Source: Schistocephalus solidus (Eukaryota; Platyhelminthes; Cestoda; Diphyllobothriidea; Diphyllobothriidae). Taken from it: 64,000 nucleotides of DNA. Both the position numbers and the translations under genes were made by a program. Shown here piece after piece: positions 27,001-40,222 of this stretch (within the stretch, counting starts at the first letter, position 1; every line of letters starts with the position of its first letter). The notes beneath the pieces were generated by a model that saw only the letters and a program-made list of their open reading frames with translations, was not told the origin of the DNA and made no database searches. The stretch covers positions 16,034 to 80,033 of the forward strand of contig WEDG01004556.1 of NCBI GenBank assembly GCA_017591395.1, written 5' to 3'.

Positions 27001-29639
27001 TAGATGACTTAAACTCATGCAATGTTTTCAAATTGTGATTAAAAAGTAAAAATTAATAGTGTTATTTTTGTTTGTTGAGTGGATTTTGAGCTGAGAATGC
27101 CCTTTGCTAAAGGAGGCTGCATGTTTAACTGTAGAATATTTAAGGTAATCAGACGAGATTTGGGCGAAATCGGAGATTTCTATTTAATATCACAGAGTAA
27201 ATTTCCTACTTTTTCTCTATCGTGCTATAAAAGAACATAAATACGAGTAAGAAAGTTTCCAAATATATCCCTTCTGCTATCGCAAAATTTGATCATAATT
27301 CACTGAAAATCAGATGAATGCAATTTTAAGGAATTTCATTGTGTTTCAAATACAAATACGTAATTCAGCGTGTTTGTGTGGATCTACAAATGTGACTTCA
27401 ACAGCCATCTGCTGTAGATGAAGATCCAAAAACTCGTCACTTCGGTAAATATCTTATCTTGAAGGTTTTGATGAACACATACGTCAGAATCAAAATTTAT
27501 GGCCAACGACTTGAAAGCACCGAAAATCGTGAAATGTTCACCGGTATTTCAAGGACGCTTTGAGACTACATGTAATGCAATATAAAAAAATACCAATTAA
27601 GAAATTTGGCACATGGAAAGTTCTCTTAATATACACAAATGGTATGTTTACAATTTCAGGTGATAATTCTATTTAAATTTATTAGTCGCAGTTAGAGTAA
27701 TTTATCGCGTTTTGGACAGAGGTCGTTTTTTTTAAAAAAATATATTTTTTAACGAAGAAATATTACTTTTCATATTTCCTTTAGGCTTCACATTCCTATT
27801 GAGTTATTTGTTAGTATTTAAAAGCCTTTTAACTCGCGTTAGCGCCGGTTTGCAAGTGATTATCAACCATTTGTAAATTTGGCACTGTGTATGTGATACG
27901 GCCCAAACTTTATATGAGTTATGCTCTGAATACTCGGCATCTAACTGGACGTACACCCGGCCTGGTTTTAGCTGTGACGGGTAATTATAGTAAACCTTTT
28001 AACACGAGGAAAGAAAACTCAGTGTCAAAATATACGAGAATGAGGAGACTTCTTGGAAGCTGTTATACTCGGAGGTAGGGCATGGTTATTAGTACGGATT
28101 ATGGTTTGGGTTAGTGCTCTAGTTACGGGCAGGCGGGGAAGTTTCAGGGCTGCCTGTGGTCCAACCAATTAGTCCCGCGTTTTCCGAAACGGAATTTGCA
28201 TCTTGTAATTTTCAAACCTTATAAACGTGATGCGTAGGTCGTTATTCCTACCAAATGGGCCTATGTTAATTTTCTCCCAATCGAACTATGGTCTTCCTTC
28301 AAACATAAATTTGAGACAAATTCAGTTCGGCGTAGAGGAGTGTATCATTTTCCGACATCAGGGCCTCAATACAGAATCCACAAACGCAGTCACCTCTGCA
28401 CGCTGCTGCTGCGTGGAGGAAATAATTTTGGGAGGACAGGGCAGCGAAAATCCGAGGTACGGTATCTCCGACAGCCCTTACTTCCCAACTTGTACTTTCA
28501 TCGTATGCTCGCACAAGCCCTTCCGAGGTTGGGAGTGCGAGACGTTTTGAAAGGGCGATAAGGAAATCGAAATACTGACTTCGGTTTTGGGAAAATTAAG
28601 GGGTATTTTCGGCTAAGAGAGTTGAGGTACCGTTTTGTATGAATAACAGAAGTGTGGTTGTAGGCAGGACGTGTACCTAACACGTGGGCAGCACAAACAG
28701 ATAATCTTAGGCGGCACAACCGTAATGGTGGAACGTCATAGGCCAAAGGGTGGCCAGTCAGCACAAAAGAGGTCTGAACGCGCGTCCGTGTCCTTGACCG
28801 TTAGCTTGTCATGCTCATGTACGGGCAGCATGCAACGCCGGGATGCAGTATAACTCGTTTTTTCTGCGTGGTACTCCTCAGCCATTCATGCATCGACTGG
28901 ATGAGATGGGAGCTGGGTGGAGGGGGTGGCAGAGCGACAGCAGAGTGGGATAAATACGCAACTTGGAAGGACTCTGGCCACTACAATCATCCACCTCCGT
29001 TCTATTTTAGGGGAGGAGAAGGGGAAAGACATGACTAAAAGCCGTGTATTCCTTGGTGGTCAGAGGCCCCGATGCGTGGCATCTGTAAGGTCAACCGGGG
29101 CTCATTGAAACGGTTAGGTCGCCGTTGTACAAAAGGTGCCCTGTTGTGAATATGCAGTGGCCAAACTGCGTGCGCTTATTGCAGCGCAGAACGTATCACG
29201 ACTACTTGCAGAGTGCACCAATGGCTGTTTGATTCTCAGCCAATCCCGGCTGTGCAAACTAACCAATCGCCTTCAAGATCGACTCACACCTGGCCTCGGT
29301 AATGTCCCGCACTTGGGTCCGCCGCACTCGCGGTTCCGGACGTGTCCCCGTCCGGCTGCCAACTTATTCCGGCCCCTTCGTCAAGAGTTCTGTACAGAAT
29401 ACATTATCCTCCCAACTGACGTCCCAATTATTCTCTTCACACCCAGTAACCTCCGAACCAATCTCCGAATTCCCTTCCCAAACCCAAAAAATTAACTTCC
29501 CGCGGCGAGTGCCACGTTCAATCCCATAGGCGAGCGGCCAATCCTTAACAAAAGTTCTGACTCATGGTGTGATTCAGCAGCGTTAGACTGCTATCAAGCG
29601 AGCCGGGCATCTCACTCATTTAAAGTTTGAGAATAGGTT
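27001..29639. other. AT-rich intergenic DNA, nothing recognised
   Basis: Long AT-rich stretch (27000-27850) without coding signal, then mixed-composition DNA. Small ORFs at 27887-28078, 28227-28550, 28671-29108 and 29136-29495 have no recognisable domain, and no splice-linked exon pair was found. Confidence 0.4.
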
Positions 29640-30180
29640 GAGCTCGTTTCAGTTCAGTTTTATCAAGGGAACGATAGGCGACGCCTTTGAACCTCCTATT
29701 GATTACAATGATCTTGTAAATTAAAAATGCTGACACAATGAACGTTGGACAAAGGGTTATCTACCCGTCACTGTACATGGCATCGGATGAAACATTTCTA
29801 AAATAATATCACTCAAAAAGAGAGAGCATGCTGTTCTATAACATGTAAATTTGCGACTGGGATAGCTTGGGAAAATTTGTTGGTTTCTGATGTCGTGGTG
29901 GTACATATGGCTGTACTGGTCGAACTTCCGCTTAAAAATGTCAACGGATGGGGACATGATGATGTCCGCAGGCAGAGCATTCCAGGCCTTAATCGCTCTG
30001 TTGGAGAAGAAGAACCTTCTTGTGTCGAGTCTTGCACCTGTCACACGTAGTTTGAGAGGATTTCCTAGCAGAGTACTGGTTTTGACCAGCTCAAAGAAGT
30101 TGCCGGATGCAAGGCAACAATCCTGAGTATAGAAAAGTCTGAAGGAGATTAAAGAGGACTGGGTAACATGCAAAGGTGAA
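29640..30180 (-). mobile_element. CR1-like LINE 3' end fragment C
   Basis: The minus strand encodes a 138-residue LINE C-terminus (LKLRVTGARLDTRRFFFSNR, AIKAWNALPADIIMSPSV, IFKRKFDQYSHMYHHDIRN) and ends at a 3' UTR with TTCAGTTCAGTTTTATC (complement orientation) at 29645. Same family as 6230-6560 and 9480-9787. Confidence 0.78.
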
Positions 30181-30874
30181 TAAATTCAAGGCTAAGTTGA
30201 TTGTGATGAAACTATGAGTTTCTGTGTAGTGACCAAGGCTAGAGTGGGGCCGCAGCACTGGTAAACCAAGCTAGAGCAACCACACTGTCTAAGAAGTTCT
30301 GGCCATAGAGCGCTGCGTGTCCCAATTTCAGATTATCATTCAGTACTCGTCTATTTTATGTGTGGAAGGCAGTAACCGAGCTCGTCATATGGGCATAACA
30401 TCGATCGTACCTCTTCACATTGTGCCATCATGGTGCAAGGGGACCAATAACACTGATACGACCACACAGACGTCTGCCCCCACAACATTTCAGGCATAAT
30501 CCTCTTGCGTGTGGATTCCGAAAACACAGCATAACCACGATCTCCACGCGGAAAAGTTGCTGCTGCTGCCCTCAGAATGAGGTGATGTGATCTAAACGGT
30601 CATGCCTTACTCCCGCACGACAGAAACTTGCAGGGTTGGTTCGCATCAAATGTTCCTTACCTCATCTGATTTCGCATGTAAGCAGTAAACTTGAAGGCTC
30701 AACACTTCACTGAACTCATACCCCTAGTGATTCAACACCTGTTGTGGGGTGGGGTATTTTCACTACCTGATTACGGTTAGCAGGAAAACAAGGATGGTTC
30801 CAATGTCCTTTGTCTTCGTTGATAATCCAAACGGTGGTAGATGTCCTTTAGACTGGATATGCATAGAATACATG
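30181..30874. other. No feature recognised
   Basis: Possibly 5' sequence of the LINE fragment on the left, but no reading frame could be followed. Confidence 0.35.
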
Positions 30875-31040
30875 ACAGTTCGTCCGTCGAGTTCGACAGA
30901 GTCCATCGTGTGCTCTACAGCATGGCGGTGCAGGGACGATCACGTGCGCGTGAGTTAGTTTTAAGTGAGGGTAGACTTTCGCTGCAGCTACGGCACTCCC
31001 TCTTCCCTCACCCGTCTGTGCACGGGGTAACGGCAATATC
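30875..31040 (+). repeat. SINE-B copy, 3'-truncated
   Basis: CAGTTCGTCCGTCGAGTTCG, GAGTTAGTTTTAAGTGAGGG, TAGACTTTCGCTGCAGC match the reference SINE-B. Confidence 0.65.
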
Positions 31041-31074
31041 CTCTTATAGAATACCAGGGTAGCTTGATTAACTG

Positions 31075-32415
31075 ATCCATTCATGTTAAGATGAAAGCTT
31101 TTAAATGTACTAACGAACAGGATAGATTAGTGCCAGTGAATGCGCTCAAGGAGCTGTTTCGAAGATTTACCTTGAACGTGCCGTTTCTATTTGATAACAG
31201 CCAGTACAGACAGTCGGACGGAGTAACTATGGGCTCGCCCCTTGCCTCACTTCTGGTGAATATATTTGTGAGCAAGCTGGACACTTTGCAGCTTCGTAGC
31301 CAGATAAAAAGTTTGAACTATTATGGGCGATACGTGGATGACATATTTGCGGTTGCACCTGAAAAACTGACATTTAAGTTCTAATGAATGTCATAAATCA
31401 AGGGGCACCCGTTAATCTTTTTTACATTGGAACAAGAAAAATCCGAATTGCTCACTTTTCTGGAAATGCATCTGATTAAAATGTCTAACAGGAGGATTCG
31501 ATTGTAAGAAGCCGTGGTCTGTGCTAAATACCCATTTTGGGACTGTCGTACCGCTAAACTTTAAGCGTAATTTAGTGCGCCGTTTGACACAAAGGTCGAA
31601 AAGGATCTGCTCTTCTCATAGCATTGAAGGATAGCTTAAGGTTTTAGATAGTGCTTTTTGACAAAAAGGCAATCCAGATCGCTTTATTGTTATGATCATG
31701 ATCCAAAGACTACCAAAGTGGCTGGTGCTAACAGCGAGCAAGAAAATACCTCGCATCTGGATTACATTTCAAGGTGACGCACACAGTGAACTTTAAATGA
31801 GGCGCCCAAATTCAGCTGTATTAGAATACCTTTCCAGCAGCTGATGCCCATGTACTGCTCTCGACTACCTCCAATCCTATACGGAGATGACAAGGACAAA
31901 CTACCAGCCCAGACCAGCTCGATGTGCATTTATTCTTTTACCTGCTCCCGTGGGGCAGAATATATTGGTAGTACAAGCCGACGTTAGTCCAAAAGGATAA
32001 GCGAACACCTTCCAGCCTGGTTAGGAAAGAGTCAAATAAAGAATCTAAACAGCTCTGTCCTCGCGCATCTGGTAGACACGGATCATCGCGTAGATACCAG
32101 CGAAGCCTTCCGGGTGAGTCACAAGGTCCCCTCGGGCTATTAAAACTTCCTTGGACAGCGTCTGCTGGCTACGACAGAAGCGGCAGCAATCGGGTTGTGC
32201 AAACCGGTCCTGTGCGTCCAAAATAATTGCATACAGGCACCGCAATTACCATGGCCGAAAACCATCAATTCAGCTGCCCGCAACTAATTACCTGTCCCGG
32301 CGGCCGCCATTCCTCTGACGATGATCAGAAGACTGACCACAATTCTGTTTCCTACCCACCCATCTCAACCCTGACAACCGTACGATTTGTTCTACAAAGA
32401 AAAGACCTGACGAGA
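31075..32415 (+). mobile_element. PLE fam4 fragment
   Basis: RT from ALKELFRRFTLNVPFLFDN, YRQSDGVTMGSPLASLLVN, NYYGRYVDDIFAV (catalytic YVDD) at 31081-31384. Then, through frameshifts, a GIY-YIG region (SMCIYSFTCSRGAEYIGSTS, KRISEHLPAWLGKS, HLVDTDHRVDTSEAFRV). The N-terminus is missing. More decayed than the fam4 insertion at 39808-42110. Confidence 0.78.
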
Positions 32416-32429
32416 ATTTATGGAGAGTA

Positions 32430-33012
32430 AACGTATCCTCGCTAAATTATTTTTAGAATATGTTGGCGATAACCTGGTGTATGGAGTGATCCGTCAGTTT
32501 TTCGGTGTACGAGTGCATCCAGAAATGGCAGTTTCCATTAACCTCCGTTTGGAACGTCAATTCAACTCCTGGAAACGTAGAGTTTGGATTTTTGGGGATC
32601 AGACCTAAATGCTTCCTCATGATGATGACAAATGTGTCATCTACGTAACGCACCTGCAGTGTATGTTTGATTGTAGGAAGAGCCATCGATTCTAACTTCC
32701 GCATTACAGCTTCGGCCGGGAAGCTGGATATGGGCGACCTCATAGGAGCCCTCTTAAGTTTTTAATAACATTAATCGGAAAAGGAAACTTTGATTTGTCG
32801 ACATGTATATAGTAGTTAGGGAAAAGCATCGACAGGCACATAAGTAATGTAGGCCTGAGGTAGTTACTCCGTGCAGCGTCTCGCTAAATCCAGAGGAATC
32901 GATGTGAAGACCGAGTGCACATTGCATGCACACATTATTTCGTCAGTTGTAACTTTGCCCCTTTTAGTTTGTCTATAAAATCTTTTGAATCTTCAATAGA
33001 GTACTCAGAGTT
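32430..33012 (-). mobile_element. PLE fam6 RT fragment a
   Basis: Minus strand: [68 protein letters not shown]. Stops and frameshifts; neither N-terminus nor GIY-YIG part is attached. Confidence 0.75.
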
Positions 33013-33490
33013 CTTTGTATGTGGATGCAATTACCGTTGGTAGAGTCCCTTCGATAGCCCAAAGGTCGGTGTGCTGCGGGTTAACAGCACTAACGAATAA
33101 AACGCGGTTTCTCAGACAGTTGTCACCCTCACAGCAGGGAGAAAGAGCCAGCCGGAGGTCGCATGATCGACGTGAAACATCTACCCACCTACGCACACAG
33201 ATTCCCGCACAGGGAGCGACAGCTGATCAGCTCATGCGTTTATGAGGGTAGGACTCACGTGCGCACCGACCTTGAAGCCACCACGACAGCCGTGCAGGGG
33301 ACAGGGGTCACACGAGTGCGCCACCTGTCGGCCACGGAGGGACCAAAGTCAGTCGGCACTTCGGAGGTCAAGCCTGCCTATAAAACGCGAGAAGCGACGA
33401 GACGGACCAACTCTAGGCAAGTAGGAAGAACTATCTCACCACTCTGATGATGGAACTGAGGAATTTTCCGAAATGTCAGCATTAATACAG
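33013..33490 (+). mobile_element. PLE tail with hammerhead, family unclear
   Basis: A 3' UTR-like stretch (GGTCGCATGATCGACGTGAA, CTGTCGGCCACGGAGGGACC) with a diverged match at 54200-54420, ending in a canonical hammerhead core at 33441-33480. Coding similarity not recognised, so the family is uncertain. Confidence 0.45.
33441..33480 (+). ncRNA. Hammerhead-like ribozyme, canonical core
   Basis: CTGATGA, stem II GGAA(CTGAGGAATT)TTCC, GAAATGTCAG. Best match to the canonical CUGAUGA...GAAA core among PLE-type motifs; stem III would be minimal. Confidence 0.55.
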
Positions 33491-33589
33491 TTTTGGTCCA
33501 TGGAAGTGCGTCATTTTTTGCGTCGTCTTCTTTGGGGGATGATAAAAGGGATAATTTAGCTGGACCTCGTATCCTTATGTCCCTGTGGC

Positions 33590-34300
33590 ACCTTCTTCTT
33601 CAATGGATACCCGTGTAGCTTCATAAACAAATGCTTATACCAAAGGCATACGAAGACAAACAGATGGTATAAACAGAAATCCGGCCTCTTCCCTGCTCAA
33701 CATTTCGTATGAGACGTCTTCTGGGCCACTGAACGCACGCGAAGACCCCTCAAAGTTGCCTTGGTCAGAGGTCAGAGGTCACTGTCCGACGCTTGCTGAT
33801 GCAGCCCAAGGTGCGGCTACGGCCTGAGGACACGTCAGGAGCTGTTTACCGCGTCAATTATCTGAACTGTTCGGCCAATTACTGCGGCATGACAAACAAA
33901 CGACTGAGATCGCGCATGCATGAGCACACTCTGGTCGTAAAGCGAAAAGACATCTGATCACATGTCGCCATGCACAGTCTCGAACAAAATCACCAATTCG
34001 GCTTCAGTGCACAAGTACTCGGCCGAGCCGTAATCAAAATGGCGAGGGAGATCATCGAAGCCTGACAATCTGATGCCAATTCGATCAACCGTAGGATCGA
34101 TCTACCAACGTCATAGGAGGCTATTAGACACCAATTGGATAAGAAAGCAGGACTAATGAAAAGACAGAATGATTTACCTATCAGGAGTGAACAGGAAAAA
34201 CCTATTTAGCTTGTGTATTTACTTGAACCCGAGTAGGATTATGAAACGTCATATGAGGAAACCGTCCTTCCCACATCTCGCCTAACATTCTCATTCTATC
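33590..34300 (+). mobile_element. PLE fam2-like 3' part
   Basis: The plus strand encodes, with several stops, [60 protein letters not shown], then a tail with a decayed hammerhead (GGATTATGAAACGTCAT) and terminal TTCTCATTCTAT. Confidence 0.75.
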
Positions 34301-34325
34301 TGAGCATCTCGGGTCAGCATTTTCT

Positions 34326-34546
<221 letters not shown>

Positions 34547-35757
34547 TGCCGCATAACGTATCAAGATTGTGATGAAAGGTATAGTAGATTTCCAAACTCA
34601 TGAAATCTCATGAATTTCACAAGAAAATTCCTATTGCGCAAGATCAGACCACGCTGTGTCCCCGAAAGTCGCACAGCAGTAAAGGAACGATCGGTCCTAA
34701 AAGGCTGTCATATTTTGATTTGCAAGATAACATTAAATTGTTTCAAAATGAAAATTTTTTTTAGAAAGACGGGAAATTACGAAAACGTGAAAAATTGGTG
34801 CGAGTAAGCAAACGAATTTTTAAATATATAGGAAGCCTTTCAGTGCAAAAACCGAATGAAAAAAGCAACACAAGTAGAGTTATGTTCAAAAATAGTCCTT
34901 TAGTGAATTTTGCACAGACACATTCTTCCAAATTATGGGTACTGTAATTTATGACCGTTAACAAACAGTCTAAATTTCGAATATATATTTCAACATGGTT
35001 TCACGTGAATTGACTGTTTTTTTCTTCCGTATCTACAATTTTTGAGATATGTTTGACTTGGACAAACAGGTTTTCGCTTGATTGCGCCGATAGGGACGTC
35101 ACAGGATTAAAATTCTTCATTAGCTCACATTTTGACAGACTGGTCAGTGACCGATAGCTCTTAAACCGAATTGTTAGGTGCAATAGTAAACATACGATCA
35201 GGTTTATATTAATAGAATATTCCTTTTGTCAACTTTATTTATAAGTAGTTCCGGTGTTCGATTACGATGAGTTTAAGATCGTCTATCAACTACTGGTGAA
35301 TTCTTTACGATTTTCAATGTATTCAGTCGATTGCTCATAAATGTATATTCTGTTCTCTGTGTTGATCAAACCTTCAAAATAGAATAGATAATAAAAGCAT
35401 TTACCGAAGTAGTGAGTTTTTGGACATTCCTTATCCTGCGGCTGGCCGTTTGGGTCATATTGGTAGACTGACCCAAACATACAAACTCGCCGCCGATAAA
35501 AATGAACGTCCGCAACAAAAGTCGGTAATTAATATACCGAAAATCGCTTTAAAAACTTTCTATAATAACTTGGCTCTTTAAAAAGCGCTATAATAAGATA
35601 TTTCGCTGTCGAATGTCTGCGTACTTAACCAATTTCAAAGGTTAATTCAAGGCAAAAATGGGGACGTTTGGCCTGCTTTTGACTTCCTTGAAAATTGGGG
35701 ATACAATTTCTGCTGAAACTGAAAGAACTCAATTCTCTGTTTATATATTGGAGCGTT
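34547..35757. other. AT-rich DNA, nothing recognised
   Basis: No coding exon, PLE or SINE recognised. Small ORFs lack family features. Confidence 0.4.
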
Positions 35758-35763
35758 TTTCGC

Positions 35764-35787
35764 TATATATATATATATATATATATT
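35764..35787. repeat. Short (AT)n tract
   Basis: TA repeats immediately left of a fam6 GIY-YIG fragment. Confidence 0.8.
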
Positions 35788-35799
35788 TAGTGTACGGCC

Positions 35800-37420
35800 C
35801 CATTCTAAGATTGCAAATTAAAAACGGAGTGGCTGAGCATATAACAAGATGCGACGCGAGGTATGTTTTTGAAACGGGTAAATACCTCGGCCCAAGATTA
35901 CCCGAATACCTGCTTGTAATCAACTGTAAGGATTGGTTATCTCTGGCCTACGGCCGCGTACAACAGCAGAAACACAGATTCGCCTTTGAGAAGGTAAGTG
36001 TGATAGGTCGAGGCCATTCAGAACTCCATTCACTTCTTAGAGAATTTAAAAAAATCACCATCTCCACTGATGAGATAATGGTCACCTTTGAGGTTGTTTC
36101 TTTGTTCACATCTATACCATTAGATGCAGCAAGGCAATGTACAGACGAGGTCCTAAAGTCCCATGAAACGGATATTTCCGCACCTGCTTTGCTTGACCTC
36201 GTAGACCTTTGTTTAGAAACCGATTTGTCGTTCGACCATCAAAACCATCAGCAATTAAAATGAGCTCCAATGGGATCGCCCATAGCTGGCTTTCTTGTCG
36301 AAGTAACAATGTAGAGACTAGAATCTATGGCTCTTCCATTAATTAAACCAAATATCTGGGTACTATATGTAGACGACACGTTTGTTGTCATTAGAAAGGA
36401 CTAACTAGAAACACTCCACAACACAATCAACTCAACCATCCTGGGGATAAAATTCACACTCAAGAAAGAAGTTGATGATAAACTTCCATTTCTGGATTTT
36501 TTGTTTAGGGAAAGAGTGACGGAACATAACACACATCGGTTTACCGTAAATAAACATATCCCGAAGTGATTCTACACTATAAGAATAATTACCATATCTC
36601 TCCCAAGAAGAGTACTGTCAACACTCTGCTATATCGATCCAAAAAACATTGCTCTGATGAGGAAAGCTATCGTTTCGAGCTAACTTAGTTCTTTGAATTA
36701 TTCTCCCAAAATGGTTATCCTAGAGATTTTGTACGCCGATGCATGAAGCAACAAATGTCCAAAGAAAAGGAACTAGATAGTACCAATCAGGCGCCCCCAA
36801 AAAATACATGGCGAAGATTCCCTTCTATAAGGAATGTCTGAACTCGTTGAAAGACACCTGCGGAAACAACTAAAAGTGACGCACAAACCGATGACTACTT
36901 TACGCACTCAACTTGTACACCCTAAGGATAGGGCTGGCTAGCTTGAGAAGAAAGAAGTCGTCTACAAGATCGCATGCAATGCCTGTACTGCTGTACATTG
37001 TGGCAAAACGGGAAAATCCGCCCCACATGCAGCCACAAACATCAACTGGCAGTCAAGAAGCGAAACCGTCTTTCCAACGTGGTCATGCACATCCTTGATA
37101 CAAGGTACACCTTCACGTGGGATAAAACTCACATCGTTGGAGTCTGCTCCTCCAAAAAAGCCGAGAGTTTCTTTAGGTCATGCGCTCCGATGATTCATGC
37201 ATCAATCGGCACATTGAATTAGATGCCATGTACAAAAATCTCAAGGAAAAATGTAAGAGATGCGAACCGATCAATGCAGACTGACGTAAACGGCGGTCGC
37301 TAATAAGCACGAACACCAAATGACTGTCCATTTTTACGCACGTATGAAATTTTAACGTTTTTTTACATTTCCTCAAGTCTGACGATGACTCGAGAAAACA
37401 GCGATGAAAATTTACTCAAT
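35800..37420 (+). mobile_element. PLE fam6 copy b with upstream partial tail
   Basis: 35815-36010 encodes a GIY-YIG C-terminal piece (ARYVFETGKYLGPRLPEYLL, HRFAFEKVSVIGRG) joined in frame to an RT ([56 protein letters not shown]) with three stops, then a second GIY-YIG region (about 36940-37220) and a class B-like hammerhead tail. Layout fits tandem PLE copies joined by a deletion. Confidence 0.78.
37376..37416 (+). ncRNA. Hammerhead-like motif, class B, PLE fam6
   Basis: GTCTGACGATG, loop region with weak pairing, GATGAAAATTTACTC. Core strands fit; stem II is poor. Confidence 0.35.
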
Positions 37421-37493
37421 AAAGTTTGTCACGTTTCCCAAAGCACCTTGTCTTCAAATTATATTTCTTGGGCTGCCTGCCTTTGCTGGTATA

Positions 37494-38290
37494 CCGCAAA
37501 GGCGATATGGTGGTATGGCAATAAGTACCTCTCTATTCTAAGTTGCCATAGCAAACATCTCTTTCACACAAACGCAGCTGCGTTAGAACACTCTACCACC
37601 GGGTAGAAACGCATAGTACGGAGCCGGACGACAAGACAACGGATACCCTGGCATTTCTGTTGGAAAATGCAGTCGAGGAGTCAGAGGAAGAAAACCGACG
37701 GAGCAGCCAAAACCGAAATGCTGGCGCGCAGTGTCCTAAATTGCTGACGTTTCAGAGAGGTTCAGCAGACTGATGAGCGAATTTGGGATTGGCGTCGCTC
37801 ACAAACCAGAATCGACAATCCACCGGCAACGCATGCACCATAAGGACCCCATTCCCATGAATTAGGAGTCGGGTGTAATTTATCAGATAGAATGCAATTG
37901 TGGTGAAGCCGAGTATGTTGATGAAACCAGCAAACAGGTTCGCCCGAGATTACACGCACACACGTGCTGGCTGTGAGACGGAAAGATCAACTTGCCTTAG
38001 TACCCGCCCACGCATCCTCATCAGGGCACATTTTTGTCTTCTATTACGTGAGAATCTTGGGTCAGTCGAACGACCAGGTTTCACGCCTACTACAGGAAGC
38101 GTGGCTCTCAACCGTGGCATCGATCAATAGGCATATCGATTTGCCAGCAGCTTATCAAGCACGGCGGGATAAAATTAATGGCTCAACTGAAGATCATTCT
38201 CGACGGACGTGAGCTAAATATGCATTGATTTGTACAATTATCTTATTCCTTGACAATGTGCTCGCGTGAGAGTTCGGAACGTCGGATGAA
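37494..38290 (+). mobile_element. PLE fam5 tail copy (tandem partner)
   Basis: Starts in the post-RT block (SCHSKHLFHTNAAAL) and continues through a degenerate GIY-YIG region (GVIYQIECNCGEAEYVDETS, LAVRRKDQLALVPAHASSSG, HIFVFYYVRILGQSNDQVSR, INRHIDLPAAYQARR) to a decayed hammerhead. The 5' end of a second fam5 copy follows directly. Confidence 0.75.
38247..38286 (+). ncRNA. Hammerhead-like motif, PLE fam5, decayed
   Basis: CTTGACAATG, hairpin CTCGCGTGAGAG, TTCGGAACGTC. Both core strands carry substitutions. Confidence 0.3.
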
Positions 38291-39807
38291 TAAATTACTT
38301 GTCCCAGAGATCGCCTTTCCGTCTGCTTCTGTTCAATATTCTGGGCCTGGCGTATTTAGCAGCACTCGGAATACATTTGAACGCGAAGTGCTTAAGTCAG
38401 ACCGTCGGTAAGAATCCTTATACTGTCGACAAGCGTCAACGTACGCTCATTTGCGGTTCCTACGCAGGTGCCTAGACTTGCACACACTGCCGAAATGCCT
38501 CTCGTGTAAGTCACCAGTCCTCACCGAGCTAGGGAGATGCAGTGTTACGACACGGATGCAAAATTATTCGGACGCTAATCCAGGATTTTCATCTGCGCCT
38601 GCGCTAGTATAAAGCAGCAATCGAGGAGGAACAGGTTAAATGCTCAACGATGTTTGGAGAACAGATGACAAAAGATATACAGCATAGCATTTATTTCAGT
38701 GCCAGATGTATTCGCGATGCACGTGACGTTAAACTCACACAGAAGTTGACCATTTTGCGCAAAAAATGCAGACCTCGGCTTGGTTAATGTCGTACACAAC
38801 CTCTCTTCCAAAAACTTGACAGCAGAGCAGGTGGAGGTCCTGAGTCATGATGCCTGCTTCAATACCACCGGTGCCCCGCCTCTTGACTTCATCCCCGGCG
38901 GTAGAATCTACAATTCGTTAGGCCCCAGTTACTGAGGAAAACAGAAATCATATACGACAGCAAATATCATCCAGACTGACGTTCCATAGACAACACAAGA
39001 TGCTCTCAAATACAGAAAGTGAGGCACTACGGCCGCTGATGGATGACAAAAACATTGTCATAATTCCAGCCAACAAAGGACGGTCGACATTTGTGCTGAA
39101 CAAGGAGGATTACGTCAACAATGTCGAGGCCCTTTTGAGCGATAAAACTGCCTTAATTCCTCACGAAGATGACCCGACAAAGACTTTAATAAGAAAAATC
39201 AACAAATTCCTTGCAAGCCTTCAGAAAGCAAAGGCTAAAATATAGCTCGGCTAGCAACAGATGAAACCTAAGGATGTGGTTATCGCGAGATTTTGTGGCC
39301 TCCCTAAGGTCCATAAAATAGGAACTCCCCTACGAACGATGGGTCCTCTAAGAGACACCCCAACGTTTTGGCTAGCACAAGGGTTATTTCAGCTCCTAAC
39401 GTTTCTAACTCGGGCCTCTGAGACAACTATCCATTCGGCTGGACAATGCCCACAGAAACTGCAAGATATTCAACTTGCGGAGGACGAAATGATGGTCTCT
39501 TTCGACTTCACGTCGCGTTTCACCTCGATCCCAAAACACCTCGCAGTTGAAACCCTGCTAGAAGAGCGCTATAATGAAACGGACAAAAAAAACTCACGAT
39601 AAGGTACCCCATAGACCTCCTGAAAAACTGTTTGAAGACCTTCTTCACATTTAATGGAGCTGTGTATGAACAAGTCAAAAGAACACCGATGGGGTTGCCA
39701 TTGTCTATTCTGATATGTGAGGTGGTATTGCAACGGCTGGAAACCCTGGCTTTTAATCATTATCGACCACGGTTGTGGGTACGGTACGTCAATGACAATT
39801 TTGTTAT
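38291..39807 (+). mobile_element. PLE fam5, 5' half up to the nested insertion
   Basis: 5' leader with AACGCGAAGTGCTT, degenerate N-terminal domain (VVHNLSSKNLTAEQVEVLSH, HDACFNTTGA), RT finger block at 39000-39245 (KNIVIIPANKGRSTFVLN), KPKDVVIARFCGLPKVHKIG, MVSFDFTSRFTSIPKHLAVE, MGLPLSILICEVVLQRLE, RYVNDNFVI. The reading stops at 39807, where another PLE is inserted, and resumes at 42111. Confidence 0.8.
39797..39807 (+). repeat. Approximate target duplication, left
   Basis: AATTTTGTTAT; the right flank at 42100-42110 reads ACTTTTATTAT, 9 of 11 identical. Confidence 0.5.
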
Positions 39808-40222
39808 CGATAACTTCTCTTCAGGCCAGTACAGTAATAGGAACACGTTGGAAAACAGTAGAAAGTTAAAACATGAAATCGATAATGTTCGTCCATTTGT
39901 GTAGGTTATCTGAGGAATGTGCATAGGGGGAGGGTGATAAGAAACAATGTGATAGGCGGCAGTGAGTGTTTGGTAGGGCCGTTATAGGGGAAGTGAGTGG
40001 ACAGAAATGGCGCGGGGTAATGCATGCAGTTAAGTGGCTGTTGCCCAAGCTAAGCACGGAGCTTGTATGAGGGTCTTTTGTGCGCACAAGACCGGCTTCT
40101 TCAACCTAATGGCAGTCGCTTCTGCTACTGCTAGTAGACGCTAACCCAATGGCTTGGGGTATTTTGGTGGGACCTTATAAATTACACGGAAAGCTTCGCT
40201 GGGGTCCACACTATGCCCGGTG

